A program made the translations under genes and the position numbers. Shown one piece after another: positions 23,975-28,715 of a DNA stretch of 28,715 bases. Numbering within the stretch: the first letter of the stretch is position 1; each line of letters opens with the position of its first letter. The notes under the pieces were generated by a model. That model was not told the origin of the DNA and made no database searches. It was given only the letters and a program-made list of their open reading frames with translations. The stretch comes from a virus: IMG/VR virus record IMGVR_UViG_3300009440_000026, positions 1 through 28,715 of that record, one strand, 5' to 3'.

Positions 23975-24567
23975 TGGGCTTTGAGCTTACAGGGATGGCG
24001 TGGAATCCTGCAGAGTTTGAATTGTATATTGAGCAAATACCTATTAACTCTTGGGCTAAATCTGTTACTGTTCACCATACTTACTCGCCCAATCTAGCAG
24101 ACCGCCCTAACGGCTGGAAAACGCAACATTTAGAAAACCTAAGAAACCACTACAAAAATATTCTGGGGTGGTCAGCAGGACCTCACTTGTTTACAGATGA
24201 AAAAGCAATCTTTGGTTTGAGTAGTTTATACAAGCGAGGTGTTCACGCTAAGAGCTTTAACAAGGATTCAATAGGAATCGAAATGTTAGGCAATTACGAA
24301 AGCGATGATCCTAAAACGGGGAGAGGTTTAGAGGTAGTTAAACTAACAGCTTTAACAGTTGCAATTTTGCTTAAAAAAATGCACCTTAAAGCAGACAATC
24401 AAACCGTTCTTTTTCATCGTGATGATCCTACAACAAATAAAACTTGTTGCGGATCTTTGATAGAAAAGGAATGGTTTTTGTCTTTAGTAAATGAGCATTA
24501 CGACTCAGAAAAATCTCTAACAGTTGAAGAACGCCTTACAAAAATAGAAACTCATCTTGGAATATGA
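23974..24567 (+). CDS. Endolysin: N-acetylmuramoyl-L-alanine amidase (Amidase_2/PGRP fold)
   Basis: This 197-residue protein contains AKSVTVHHTYSPN (His34/35), the first zinc ligand of amidase_2 enzymes. Further on is the segment LFHRDDPTTNKTCCGS, with His148 and Cys158/159 in the place of the second His and the Cys ligand. KDSIGIEMLGNYE (about 107-119) is the conserved substrate-groove strand. The enzyme cuts the lactyl amide bond between glycan and stem peptide. Length is close to typical amidase_2 endolysins. The last residues (EERLTKIETHLGI) are a short helix, possibly for oligomerisation. There is no signal peptide, so release needs a holin, which fits the preceding gene. It overlaps the next gene by ATGA. 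Confidence 0.85.
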   Translation: MGFELTGMAWNPAEFELYIEQIPINSWAKSVTVHHTYSPNLADRPNGWKTQHLENLRNHYKNILGWSAGPHLFTDEKAIFGLSSLYKRGVHAKSFNKDSIGIEMLGNYESDDPKTGRGLEVVKLTALTVAILLKKMHLKADNQTVLFHRDDPTTNKTCCGSLIEKEWFLSLVNEHYDSEKSLTVEERLTKIETHLGI

Positions 24568-24851
24568 TAGCCCTAACATTTTTAGCAACCTCGCAGCTTA
24601 ATTTAGAAACATGGAATGAAGCTGGGGGATTGCTTGGCATGATCTTTGCAGCATTATTTATTTTGATTGGAACTTTCCAATGGCACTTAAAAGCACAAGA
24701 CAAGGAACATACACAAACAGTAAAAGAGATTTTAAAAGATGAGCGGGAAGATAGGAGATTGGCAAGGTTAGAACATACAGCATCCTATGAGAAGCTTTCA
24801 GATGTTATCTATAAGCTTTCTAAAAGTTTAAACAGGCGTGAAGGAGATTGA
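24564..24851 (+). CDS. Single-span membrane protein with coiled coil, i-spanin- or holin-like
   Basis: A 95-residue protein with one transmembrane segment (GGLLGMIFAALFILIGTFQW, about 22-41) followed by a highly charged helical domain, KEILKDEREDRRLARLEHTA (about 57-76), ending in SKSLNRREGD. This topology (short N-terminus, one span, coiled-coil tail) suits an i-spanin or an XhlA-like holin accessory. The position after the amidase with ATGA coupling supports a lysis role. With the possible nested lipoprotein upstream, it could form a two-part spanin, but that is inference. No family recognised. Confidence 0.5.
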   Translation: MIALTFLATSQLNLETWNEAGGLLGMIFAALFILIGTFQWHLKAQDKEHTQTVKEILKDEREDRRLARLEHTASYEKLSDVIYKLSKSLNRREGD

Positions 24852-24893
24852 TTCTCTAACAACCTTTGATTTTTTGTTTGCATTTTAATAGCC

Positions 24894-25103
24894 ATGCCTC
24901 ATAAATGTAACAGCGAAAGCGAGCAACTAACTCCGCAAGAAAGACTTGCTGAATTTTGGAGCAGACCTTCCTCTTATGTTCAGCCTACAATCATTAAATG
25001 TGAAAGCGAAGAAATGACTACGGATAAATTCATGCAGTCTTTTTCATCTTACGAAATGATTGCTGGGGGAAGACAAGTTCCTAACAGAAAACCAAAATAT
25101 TAA
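24894..25103 (+). CDS. Hypothetical 69-aa protein
   Basis: A polar 69-residue protein (MPHKCNSESEQLTPQERLAE at the start; MTTDKFMQSFSSYEMIAGG later) with two Cys. I recognise no domain. The start is preceded by 42 bases of T-rich spacer (CCTTTGATTTTTTGTTTGC) after the lysis cassette, which might mark a transcription boundary, but I see no convincing promoter or hairpin. The stop is followed immediately by a small membrane protein gene. Codon style matches the rest of the phage. Confidence 0.5.
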   Translation: MPHKCNSESEQLTPQERLAEFWSRPSSYVQPTIIKCESEEMTTDKFMQSFSSYEMIAGGRQVPNRKPKY

Positions 25104-25104
25104 T

Positions 25105-25275
25105 ATGCCTCTACCCGTAACAATTTGGCTTTATTTCTTATTCGCATTGATGATTTTTAGTCTTTGTTGTGCTTTTGTTAGTTGGATCTTTTCCGAGGTT
25201 AATAAAAAAAACTTGGAGGATTTAAAGCGAGAGGCAGACGAAAAATATTTTGAGGCTAATCACAAGCATTGGTAA
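25105..25275 (+). CDS. Small membrane protein (56 aa)
   Basis: I choose the ATG at 25105 over an upstream in-frame start at 25060, because the upstream extension would overlap the previous gene by 44 bases. The protein starts MPLPVTIWLYFLFALMIFSL and has one transmembrane helix (about residues 5-27), followed by a charged helix ending in EADEKYFEANHKHW. No family recognised. A small one-span protein near the lysis cassette might act as a holin regulator or accessory, but there is no direct evidence. Its TAA overlaps the ATG of the next gene (GGTAATG). Confidence 0.5.
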   Translation: MPLPVTIWLYFLFALMIFSLCCAFVSWIFSEVNKKNLEDLKREADEKYFEANHKHW

Positions 25276-25574
25276 TGTATTCTTACACGGCTGAAGAAGA
25301 TCCAGAGCTAACAATGAATCCCAAGCCTCACGGGATAGAAATCTCATTGGATAATAGAGTGGTAATGGTTTGCTCTTATGGTGATGATGTTCCTATTTTT
25401 GCTACTGTAGAAAGTGATCCGCAAATCATAACCAATTTAGACCAAGTGATTTGCGCCTTATATGGTGGATTGCATGTAAAAAAGAAAGTGGCAATCATGG
25501 CTTTATTTTGTTTAATGCTATTTGAAGCTTTATCTTTTCACGAAAGTAACCTAAAACTTGGGGCATCGCAATGA
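25275..25574 (+). CDS. Hypothetical 99-aa protein
   Basis: The ATG at 25275 overlaps the preceding stop (TAATG), so I prefer it to the TTG at 25269. The protein (MYSYTAEEDPELTMNPKPHG at the start) has a beta-rich first half (GIEISLDNRVVMVCSYG) and a hydrophobic C-terminal helix (VAIMALFCLMLFEALSF, about 74-90). It is not recognised; the hydrophobic helix may be a membrane span or an internal helix. It ends in CAATGA, which overlaps a 17-codon frame. Confidence 0.45.
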   Translation: MYSYTAEEDPELTMNPKPHGIEISLDNRVVMVCSYGDDVPIFATVESDPQIITNLDQVICALYGGLHVKKKVAIMALFCLMLFEALSFHESNLKLGASQ

Positions 25575-25624
25575 TGCGACAAGCCGAAAAGCAAAACGCT
25601 AAAAGGCATAAACAACAAAAATAA
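25571..25624 (+). CDS. Possible 17-aa peptide (coupled mini-frame)
   Basis: A frame ATGATGCGACAAGCC to TAA at 25622-25624 encodes MMRQAEKQNAKRHKQQK, very basic, starting at an ATGA overlap and ending six bases before the next gene. Coupling and basic content make a real peptide possible, but the size alone does not rule out chance. Confidence 0.25.
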   Translation: MMRQAEKQNAKRHKQQK

Positions 25625-25630
25625 AAACCG

Positions 25631-26218
25631 ATGATTATAAAAGAAAATAGTAGCAAGAGCAATGATTACGAGCCAATCGCAAAAGGAAGGCATGAGGCAA
25701 TTTGCGTAACTATTGCAGGAATTGGAGAACAAGAAACAAGCTATGGTGTAAAAAACCAAGTTATTGTTACTTGGGAAATCCCCTCTATTGTTAGAGAGTG
25801 GACAAAAGACGGAGAGACACAAGAAGGCAGAGCGCAAATCAGCAGAACATTCACTTGCTCTCTAGCTCCTAAAGCCTCTTTGCGTTTGCTGTTAGAAAGC
25901 TGGAGAGATCGAGAATTTACCCAAGAAGAATTACAGGGATTCGATCTTAAAAAGCTGTTAGGCGTTTCTTGTATGCTCAAGATTAAGCATCAAACCTCTG
26001 CAGACGGATCAAGGATTTATGCTAATATTGCAGATGTTGAGCCATCAGAAAGCAAAGAAAAAATTGAGCCAGAAGCAACGCCTGTAATTTATGATCCTTA
26101 CAACCATGATCCAGAGGCTTTCAGCAAGCTTCCAGATTGGATAGCTGGCAAGGTTGAAGCTCCAACAAGCGCAGGGTTAGAAGCAGACGTTGAAGAGATC
26201 GAAGAAATCCCCTTTTAA
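25631..26218 (+). CDS. Phage ssDNA-binding-like protein with SSB-type acidic tip
   Basis: This 195-residue protein fits a phage family that often lies in replication regions. Early on it has GRHEAICVTIAGIGEQETSY. The middle holds ISRTFTCSLAPKASLRLLLE, SWRDREFTQEELQGFDLKKL and a later IYANIADVEPSE. The C-terminus is acidic and ends EADVEEIEEIPF, matching the bacterial SSB tail (acidic run plus I-P-F) that recruits repair and replication enzymes. An OB-fold is likely but is inferred. The leader AACAAAAATAAAAACCG is A-rich. An intrinsic terminator closes the gene 26 bases after the stop. Neighbours are nuclease-like genes, consistent with recombination or replication. Confidence 0.6.
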   Translation: MIIKENSSKSNDYEPIAKGRHEAICVTIAGIGEQETSYGVKNQVIVTWEIPSIVREWTKDGETQEGRAQISRTFTCSLAPKASLRLLLESWRDREFTQEELQGFDLKKLLGVSCMLKIKHQTSADGSRIYANIADVEPSESKEKIEPEATPVIYDPYNHDPEAFSKLPDWIAGKVEAPTSAGLEADVEEIEEIPF

Positions 26219-26221
26219 TAA

Positions 26222-26239
26222 TTTGTAGTAGTGTACAAA
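26222..26239 (+). promoter_or_regulatory. Inverted repeat TTTGTA-N6-TACAAA
   Basis: Perfect 6-bp arms around GTAGTG, directly after the SSB-like stop and before the terminator. The same TTTGT/ACAAA arms recur in the two other intergenic gaps, at 27362-27385 and 28294-28308, which hints at a shared protein-binding site. No promoter elements can be assigned with confidence. Confidence 0.35.
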
Positions 26240-26243
26240 AACT

Positions 26244-26296
26244 GCCCCCCTCCTAAAATTATCGTTCTTTTTGGGTGGGGGGCTTATTATTTTTTA
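26244..26296 (+). terminator. Rho-independent terminator
   Basis: GCCCCCC (26244-26250) pairs with GGGGGGC (26277-26283). Two further G-C pairs lie inside, past one mismatch, and TTATTATTTTTT follows at 26284-26295. Stem, loop and T-run together match an intrinsic terminator well. It separates the SSB-like gene from the exonuclease gene, and the true start of the latter (26302) lies after it. Confidence 0.75.
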
Positions 26297-26301
26297 AAGA
26301 C

Positions 26302-27009
26302 ATGGAAACAAATATTTTCGACATAGAAACCGCACCTTATTCAGATGATGACATTCTGAAATTCGCAAAGCCTTTTAACTCAAGTGACGTAAAACTTGGG
26401 AACTTAAAAGACCCCGAAAAGATAGAAGCGAAACTTGAAGCTGCAGAAAAAGGATACAAGCAAAGTCTGTTAGACAAGGCAGCTTTAAATCCTCATACCA
26501 GCAAGATTTGCGCTATAGGATTAAACAAGGCACAATCTAGGGAGGTGCAAGTCCTTTGCGAAGTTGCAGAAGAAGAAATTTTAGAAATGTTTTGGGGATA
26601 CTTTAGAACAAGTCATAATCCTTGGTGCTATTGGAGCGGATCTAACAATAAGGAATGTTTTGATCCAAGGCATATTATTGTTAGAAGCTGGAAGCTTGGC
26701 GTTTTAGTTCCTCATGCTGTAGTCAATACAAGAGGCTACCTAACAGATCAGTTTGTTGACCTTTCACAGATTTACATGTTTGGGGATAGCTACCCAAGTT
26801 ACTGTAGTTCTGAGAACGCTTGCAAGCAGCTAGGGCTTTTTGGTAAAGATGAAGGATGCGGGAAAATAAAAAGTAAAGAGATGCTTAAATTTGAAGGCGT
26901 AGAAGGAAAAAACTTTCACGAAGTTCTAAAGACCGATGTAAATCTAGCATTGAAGTATCTAACAAATGATGTTGCAATGGAAAGAGGCATTGCAGAAAGA
27001 ATTTTATGA
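26302..27009 (+). CDS. 3'-5' exonuclease, DEDD superfamily (PolB exonuclease-like)
   Basis: The chosen start is the ATG at 26302, giving METNIFDIETAPYSDDDILK (235 aa); the earlier in-frame GTG at 26275 lies in the terminator stem. Catalytic candidates are Asp7 and Glu9 in FDIETAP (Exo I motif), Asp121 in ECFDPRHIIVRSW (Exo II; usually N..FDlp.l..R) and Asp223 in YLTNDVAMERGIAERI (Exo III; Y...D...t). This matches the family of predicted exonucleases related to the proofreading domain of family B polymerases, without the polymerase. A role in DNA repair or recombination is likely. Length and order of motifs agree with the family. It overlaps the next gene by ATGA. Confidence 0.75.
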   Translation: METNIFDIETAPYSDDDILKFAKPFNSSDVKLGNLKDPEKIEAKLEAAEKGYKQSLLDKAALNPHTSKICAIGLNKAQSREVQVLCEVAEEEILEMFWGYFRTSHNPWCYWSGSNNKECFDPRHIIVRSWKLGVLVPHAVVNTRGYLTDQFVDLSQIYMFGDSYPSYCSSENACKQLGLFGKDEGCGKIKSKEMLKFEGVEGKNFHEVLKTDVNLALKYLTNDVAMERGIAERIL

Positions 27010-27353
27010 GTAGCCCCACGCAAAGAACTTTAAAGCTACTCAGAGACGAGGGCTATACAGCACAGGTTGTAGAGAGGTGGTGTAGCTTCACGAAGCGTAG
27101 GCATGATCTATTTGGCATTATAGACGTTCTAGCAATTAAAGACGGGGAGACTTTAGCCGTCCAGACGACTTCTGGATCTGGAGTTTCTGCTAGATTGAAG
27201 AAAATGTTAGCCAGTGAGAACTTAGAGAAAATTTTAAGGGCTGGCTGGCAAGTTCACATTCACGGCTGGAGAAAGCTGAAAGTGAAGAGGGGGGGCAAGG
27301 CGATGAAGTGGGAGGTTAGATTAATTGATGTTAGAGATGAAATAGAATTTTGA
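27006..27353 (+). CDS. PD-(D/E)XK nuclease-like protein, possibly with altered catalytic site
   Basis: A 115-residue protein with RRHDLFGIIDVLAIKDGETL (His33-Asp34 ... Asp40) followed by AVQTTSGSGVSARLKKMLAS and WQVHIHGWRKLKV. The arrangement resembles small restriction-like or VRR-type nucleases of phages ('rDLFG..D.la......vQ.Ts......R..K'). In a standard PD-(D/E)XK site a Glu-x-Lys follows the Asp; here QTT (Gln53) takes that place, so activity may rest on different residues or be lost. Coupling to the exonuclease through ATGA suggests both act on DNA together. The C-terminus EVRLIDVRDEIEF is a beta-strand end. Confidence 0.55.
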   Translation: MSSPTQRTLKLLRDEGYTAQVVERWCSFTKRRHDLFGIIDVLAIKDGETLAVQTTSGSGVSARLKKMLASENLEKILRAGWQVHIHGWRKLKVKRGGKAMKWEVRLIDVRDEIEF

Positions 27354-27361
27354 TGTTAATA

Positions 27362-27385
27362 TTTGTATCACGTTTGATACACAAA
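27362..27385 (+). promoter_or_regulatory. Operator-like palindrome TGTATCA-CGTT-TGATACA with TTTGT/ACAAA flanks
   Basis: A perfect 7-bp inverted repeat (27364-27370 with 27375-27381) around CGTT lies in the 76-base gap before the phosphoesterase gene. Outer TTTGT and ACAAA resemble the inverted repeats at 26222 and 28294. Two-fold symmetry, arm size and spacing fit a dimeric repressor or activator site. A weak -10-like TAGAAT is at 27405-27410, but no clear -35 was found. Confidence 0.45.
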
Positions 27386-27429
27386 CAGATTTTAAGCCGT
27401 AATTTAGAATTTAAAAACAAACTAAACTT

Positions 27430-28293
27430 ATGAGCAAAAACTGGAAGATTAATAAGATGAATGATGTGGCACTTCTAACAATGAACGTGCCAGATAGACC
27501 TGTAGAAAAAGGATGGGAGCAATACGTTCTCCTAACCTCAGATTGGCATTGGGATAATGCTCATGCGGATCTTAATTTGTTGAAGCGTGATTTTGATGAG
27601 GCTGTAAAACGAGATGCTCCAATTATGGCTTTTGGAGATCTGTTTTGCCTCATGCAAGGGCGTTATGATCCACGTAGAAGCCGTAGCGGAATGAGGCGTG
27701 ATTTAGATGAAGATAACTACTTGGATCAAGTGGTAAACAAATCAGCCGATTGGATGAAACCCTACAAGGATCATTTTTGCTTTGCTTCAAGAGGCAACCA
27801 TGAGATTTCTAACCTCCGCAATAATGATACAGACGTAATAGAAAGATTTTGTGAGCGCATGAGATTTGGAGGCTCTAACATTGTTACGGGTGGAATCGGT
27901 GGATGGGTTTTCTTTAGGGGGATTTATGGTGGCAGAAGTCACACTCAAAAAATGGCTTATCATCACGGAGCGGGAGGGGGAGGACCTGTAACAAAGGGAA
28001 CGATCAAAGCCAACAGAAGATCGACATATTTACCCCAAGCGGATATGGTTGTTGCTGGTCACATTCATGAGCGGTGGGCATTAACTCAAGTTCAAGAAAT
28101 TATCAGCGAACAAGGGCAAAGAAGTTTGAAGGATCAAGTTCACATTGCCTTGCCAACTTACAAGCAAGAATATGATCCAGATGGTTACGATTTTCATAAC
28201 TTAAACGAGCGACCTCCGAAGCCTTTGGGCGGGTGCTTTTTGCGATTCTTCATGTATAAGGGAGCAATGAAATGCGAACAGATTTTTACCTAA
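27430..28293 (+). CDS. Calcineurin-like metallophosphoesterase
   Basis: This 287-residue protein has all motifs of the metallophosphatase superfamily in order: DWHWD (Asp38, His40), FGDLF (Asp70), GNHE (Asn123, His124), HHG (His178-Gly180) and GHIHE (His211, His213). These bind two metal ions and hydrolyse phosphate esters; substrates in phages are often unknown (nucleic acids or nucleotides). Most arginines in the segment GRYDPRRSRSGMRRD are CGT, a mixed codon style. The gene stands alone, with an operator-like palindrome before it and an A-rich leader (AAAACAAACTAAACTT). It could process DNA ends together with the nearby nucleases, which is inference. Confidence 0.85.
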   Translation: MSKNWKINKMNDVALLTMNVPDRPVEKGWEQYVLLTSDWHWDNAHADLNLLKRDFDEAVKRDAPIMAFGDLFCLMQGRYDPRRSRSGMRRDLDEDNYLDQVVNKSADWMKPYKDHFCFASRGNHEISNLRNNDTDVIERFCERMRFGGSNIVTGGIGGWVFFRGIYGGRSHTQKMAYHHGAGGGGPVTKGTIKANRRSTYLPQADMVVAGHIHERWALTQVQEIISEQGQRSLKDQVHIALPTYKQEYDPDGYDFHNLNERPPKPLGGCFLRFFMYKGAMKCEQIFT

Positions 28294-28308
28294 TTTGTAT
28301 CTAACAAA
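28294..28308 (+). promoter_or_regulatory. Inverted repeat TTTGT-ATCTA-ACAAA
   Basis: Five-base arms TTTGT and ACAAA around ATCTA, beginning right after the phosphoesterase stop. It is the third TTTGT/ACAAA pair in consecutive gene gaps. Its short arms alone would not be convincing. The rest of the 170-base gap (28309-28463) has GCTAGCCT twice (28311, 28381), an A-run, a small hairpin and a promoter-like TTGATT (28371-28376) with no well-placed -10. Confidence 0.3.
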
Positions 28309-28340
28309 GGGCTAGCCTAAAAAAAAGATGCTATGCAAAG

Positions 28341-28355
28341 CCTTATTCTATAAGG
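28341..28355 (+). other. Small hairpin CCTTAT-TCT-ATAAGG in gene gap
   Basis: Perfect 6-bp arms with a 3-base loop, in the gap between the phosphoesterase and the last gene. There is no T-run after it (GGGAAATG follows), so it does not look like a terminator. It lies midway between the two copies of GCTAGCCT. Confidence 0.35.
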
Positions 28356-28463
28356 GGAAATGCAATCACTTTGATTTAGTGCTAGCCTTTTATTAATCTT
28401 ATGGCTAAGTTTTAATCATCAGCGGGAACGACCGCAACCAAACAAACAACCAACACTACTACC

Positions 28464-28715
28464 ATGAATTGGATCACACTAAAAAGCGAAGTTGAAGCAG
28501 ACATTAAAAATGCTTCAATTGCTAACAAGAAAGCCATTGCTGCAATCTTGAAATTTGAGAGGCGCAAAAACACTGTAAGGAATAAGCTTGAAAACGGGGC
28601 TAGCTGGGAAGCGGCAACATGTTCACAAGCTTATTGGGATGCGCAAGACATCTTAGAGGATAAATTCCAAGAGGGAGAATTTCAAAATGAATGGAAAGCC
28701 TATTGCGACCAATTA
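28464..28715 (+). CDS. Hypothetical protein, partial (3' end outside window)
   Basis: From the ATG at 28464 the frame is open for 84 codons to the window end. It begins MNWITLKSEVEADIKNASIA and continues with NKKAIAAILKFERRKN and then NGASWEAATCSQAYWDAQDI. It is mainly helical and charged, with four Trp in 84 residues. I do not recognise a domain. The leader ACCAACACTACTACC is C/A-rich with no Shine-Dalgarno. It stands at the left end of what is probably a further set of genes. Confidence 0.5.
   Translation, partial: MNWITLKSEVEADIKNASIANKKAIAAILKFERRKNTVRNKLENGASWEAATCSQAYWDAQDILEDKFQEGEFQNEWKAYCDQL

Noticed and set aside
23671-24078. A 135-codon minus-strand frame across the lysis genes
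   Set aside because: It is antisense to two genes in tight coupling on the plus strand; low-complexity composition, no leader, no other minus-strand gene in the window.
24852-24893. Terminator or promoter in the T-rich gap after the lysis genes
   Set aside because: A T-run is present, but the only adjacent inverted repeat is about 4 bp and -35/-10 spacing is wrong (about 12 bases), so neither is supported.
27405-27410. TAGAAT as a -10 box for the phosphoesterase gene
   Set aside because: The nearest -35-like TTGATA is 25 bases away, too far for a usual sigma-70 promoter; retained only as a note.
1-28715. tRNA or rRNA genes
   Set aside because: No cloverleaf-like T-loop (GGTTCGAATCC-type) sequence or rRNA-like stretch was noticed; gene gaps are too short, the longest being about 170 bases.

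Overview
The window is a contiguous, all-plus-strand part of the genome of a tailed double-stranded DNA phage (or prophage) with a long non-contractile tail, i.e. a siphovirus. No integrase, repressor or host gene is visible, so temperate versus lytic lifestyle cannot be decided here. Base composition is roughly 40% GC by eye. Almost no gene start has a Shine-Dalgarno sequence; starts instead sit behind A-rich leaders, often preceded by CTAACA. Such leaders are typical of phages of Bacteroidota and some neighbouring phyla, so a Bacteroidota-like host is my best guess, held weakly.

Layout: 1-4925 is the packaging and head module: end of terminase large subunit, DUF4055-type portal, MuF-like head protein, an unlisted 54-residue gene, scaffold, major capsid protein, then a strong GC hairpin. 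5004-6212 holds a lysine-rich small protein, a DnaT-like head-tail adaptor and a head-closure-like protein. 6224-12000 is a receptor-binding block: a repeat-bearing fibre, a possible fibre accessory protein, and two proteins with five LamG-like domains in total. This block interrupts the usual head-to-tail connector order. 12004-14618 resumes with a gp10-like tail-completion protein, tail terminator, tail tube and the two tail-assembly chaperones, which are joined by a predicted -1 frameshift. 14611-23598 has the tape measure, a Dit-like/LRR-like chimera, a DUF1833-like tail protein, an NlpC/P60 peptidase, the J-like tail tip protein and another putative fibre or tip protein.

23621-24851 looks like the lysis cassette: a multi-span membrane protein with a possible nested lipoprotein start, a zinc amidase and a one-span coiled-coil membrane protein. 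24894-25624 has small unknown genes. 25631-28293 belongs to DNA metabolism: an SSB-like protein with a perfect SSB-type acidic tip, a terminator, a DEDD-type exonuclease, a PD-(D/E)XK-like protein and a calcineurin-like metallophosphoesterase. These lie among three intergenic TTTGT/ACAAA inverted repeats that could be operators. A partial unknown gene runs off the right end.

Most notable signals: the pentamer CTAAC (and its complement GTTAG) is strongly over-represented in all reading frames and in leaders and stop codons; GGCC and CCGG appear to be absent; LamG modules share near-identical DNA at their seams with diverged cores; and the capsid and tail-tube genes use arginine CGN codons while most other genes use AGA/AGG.
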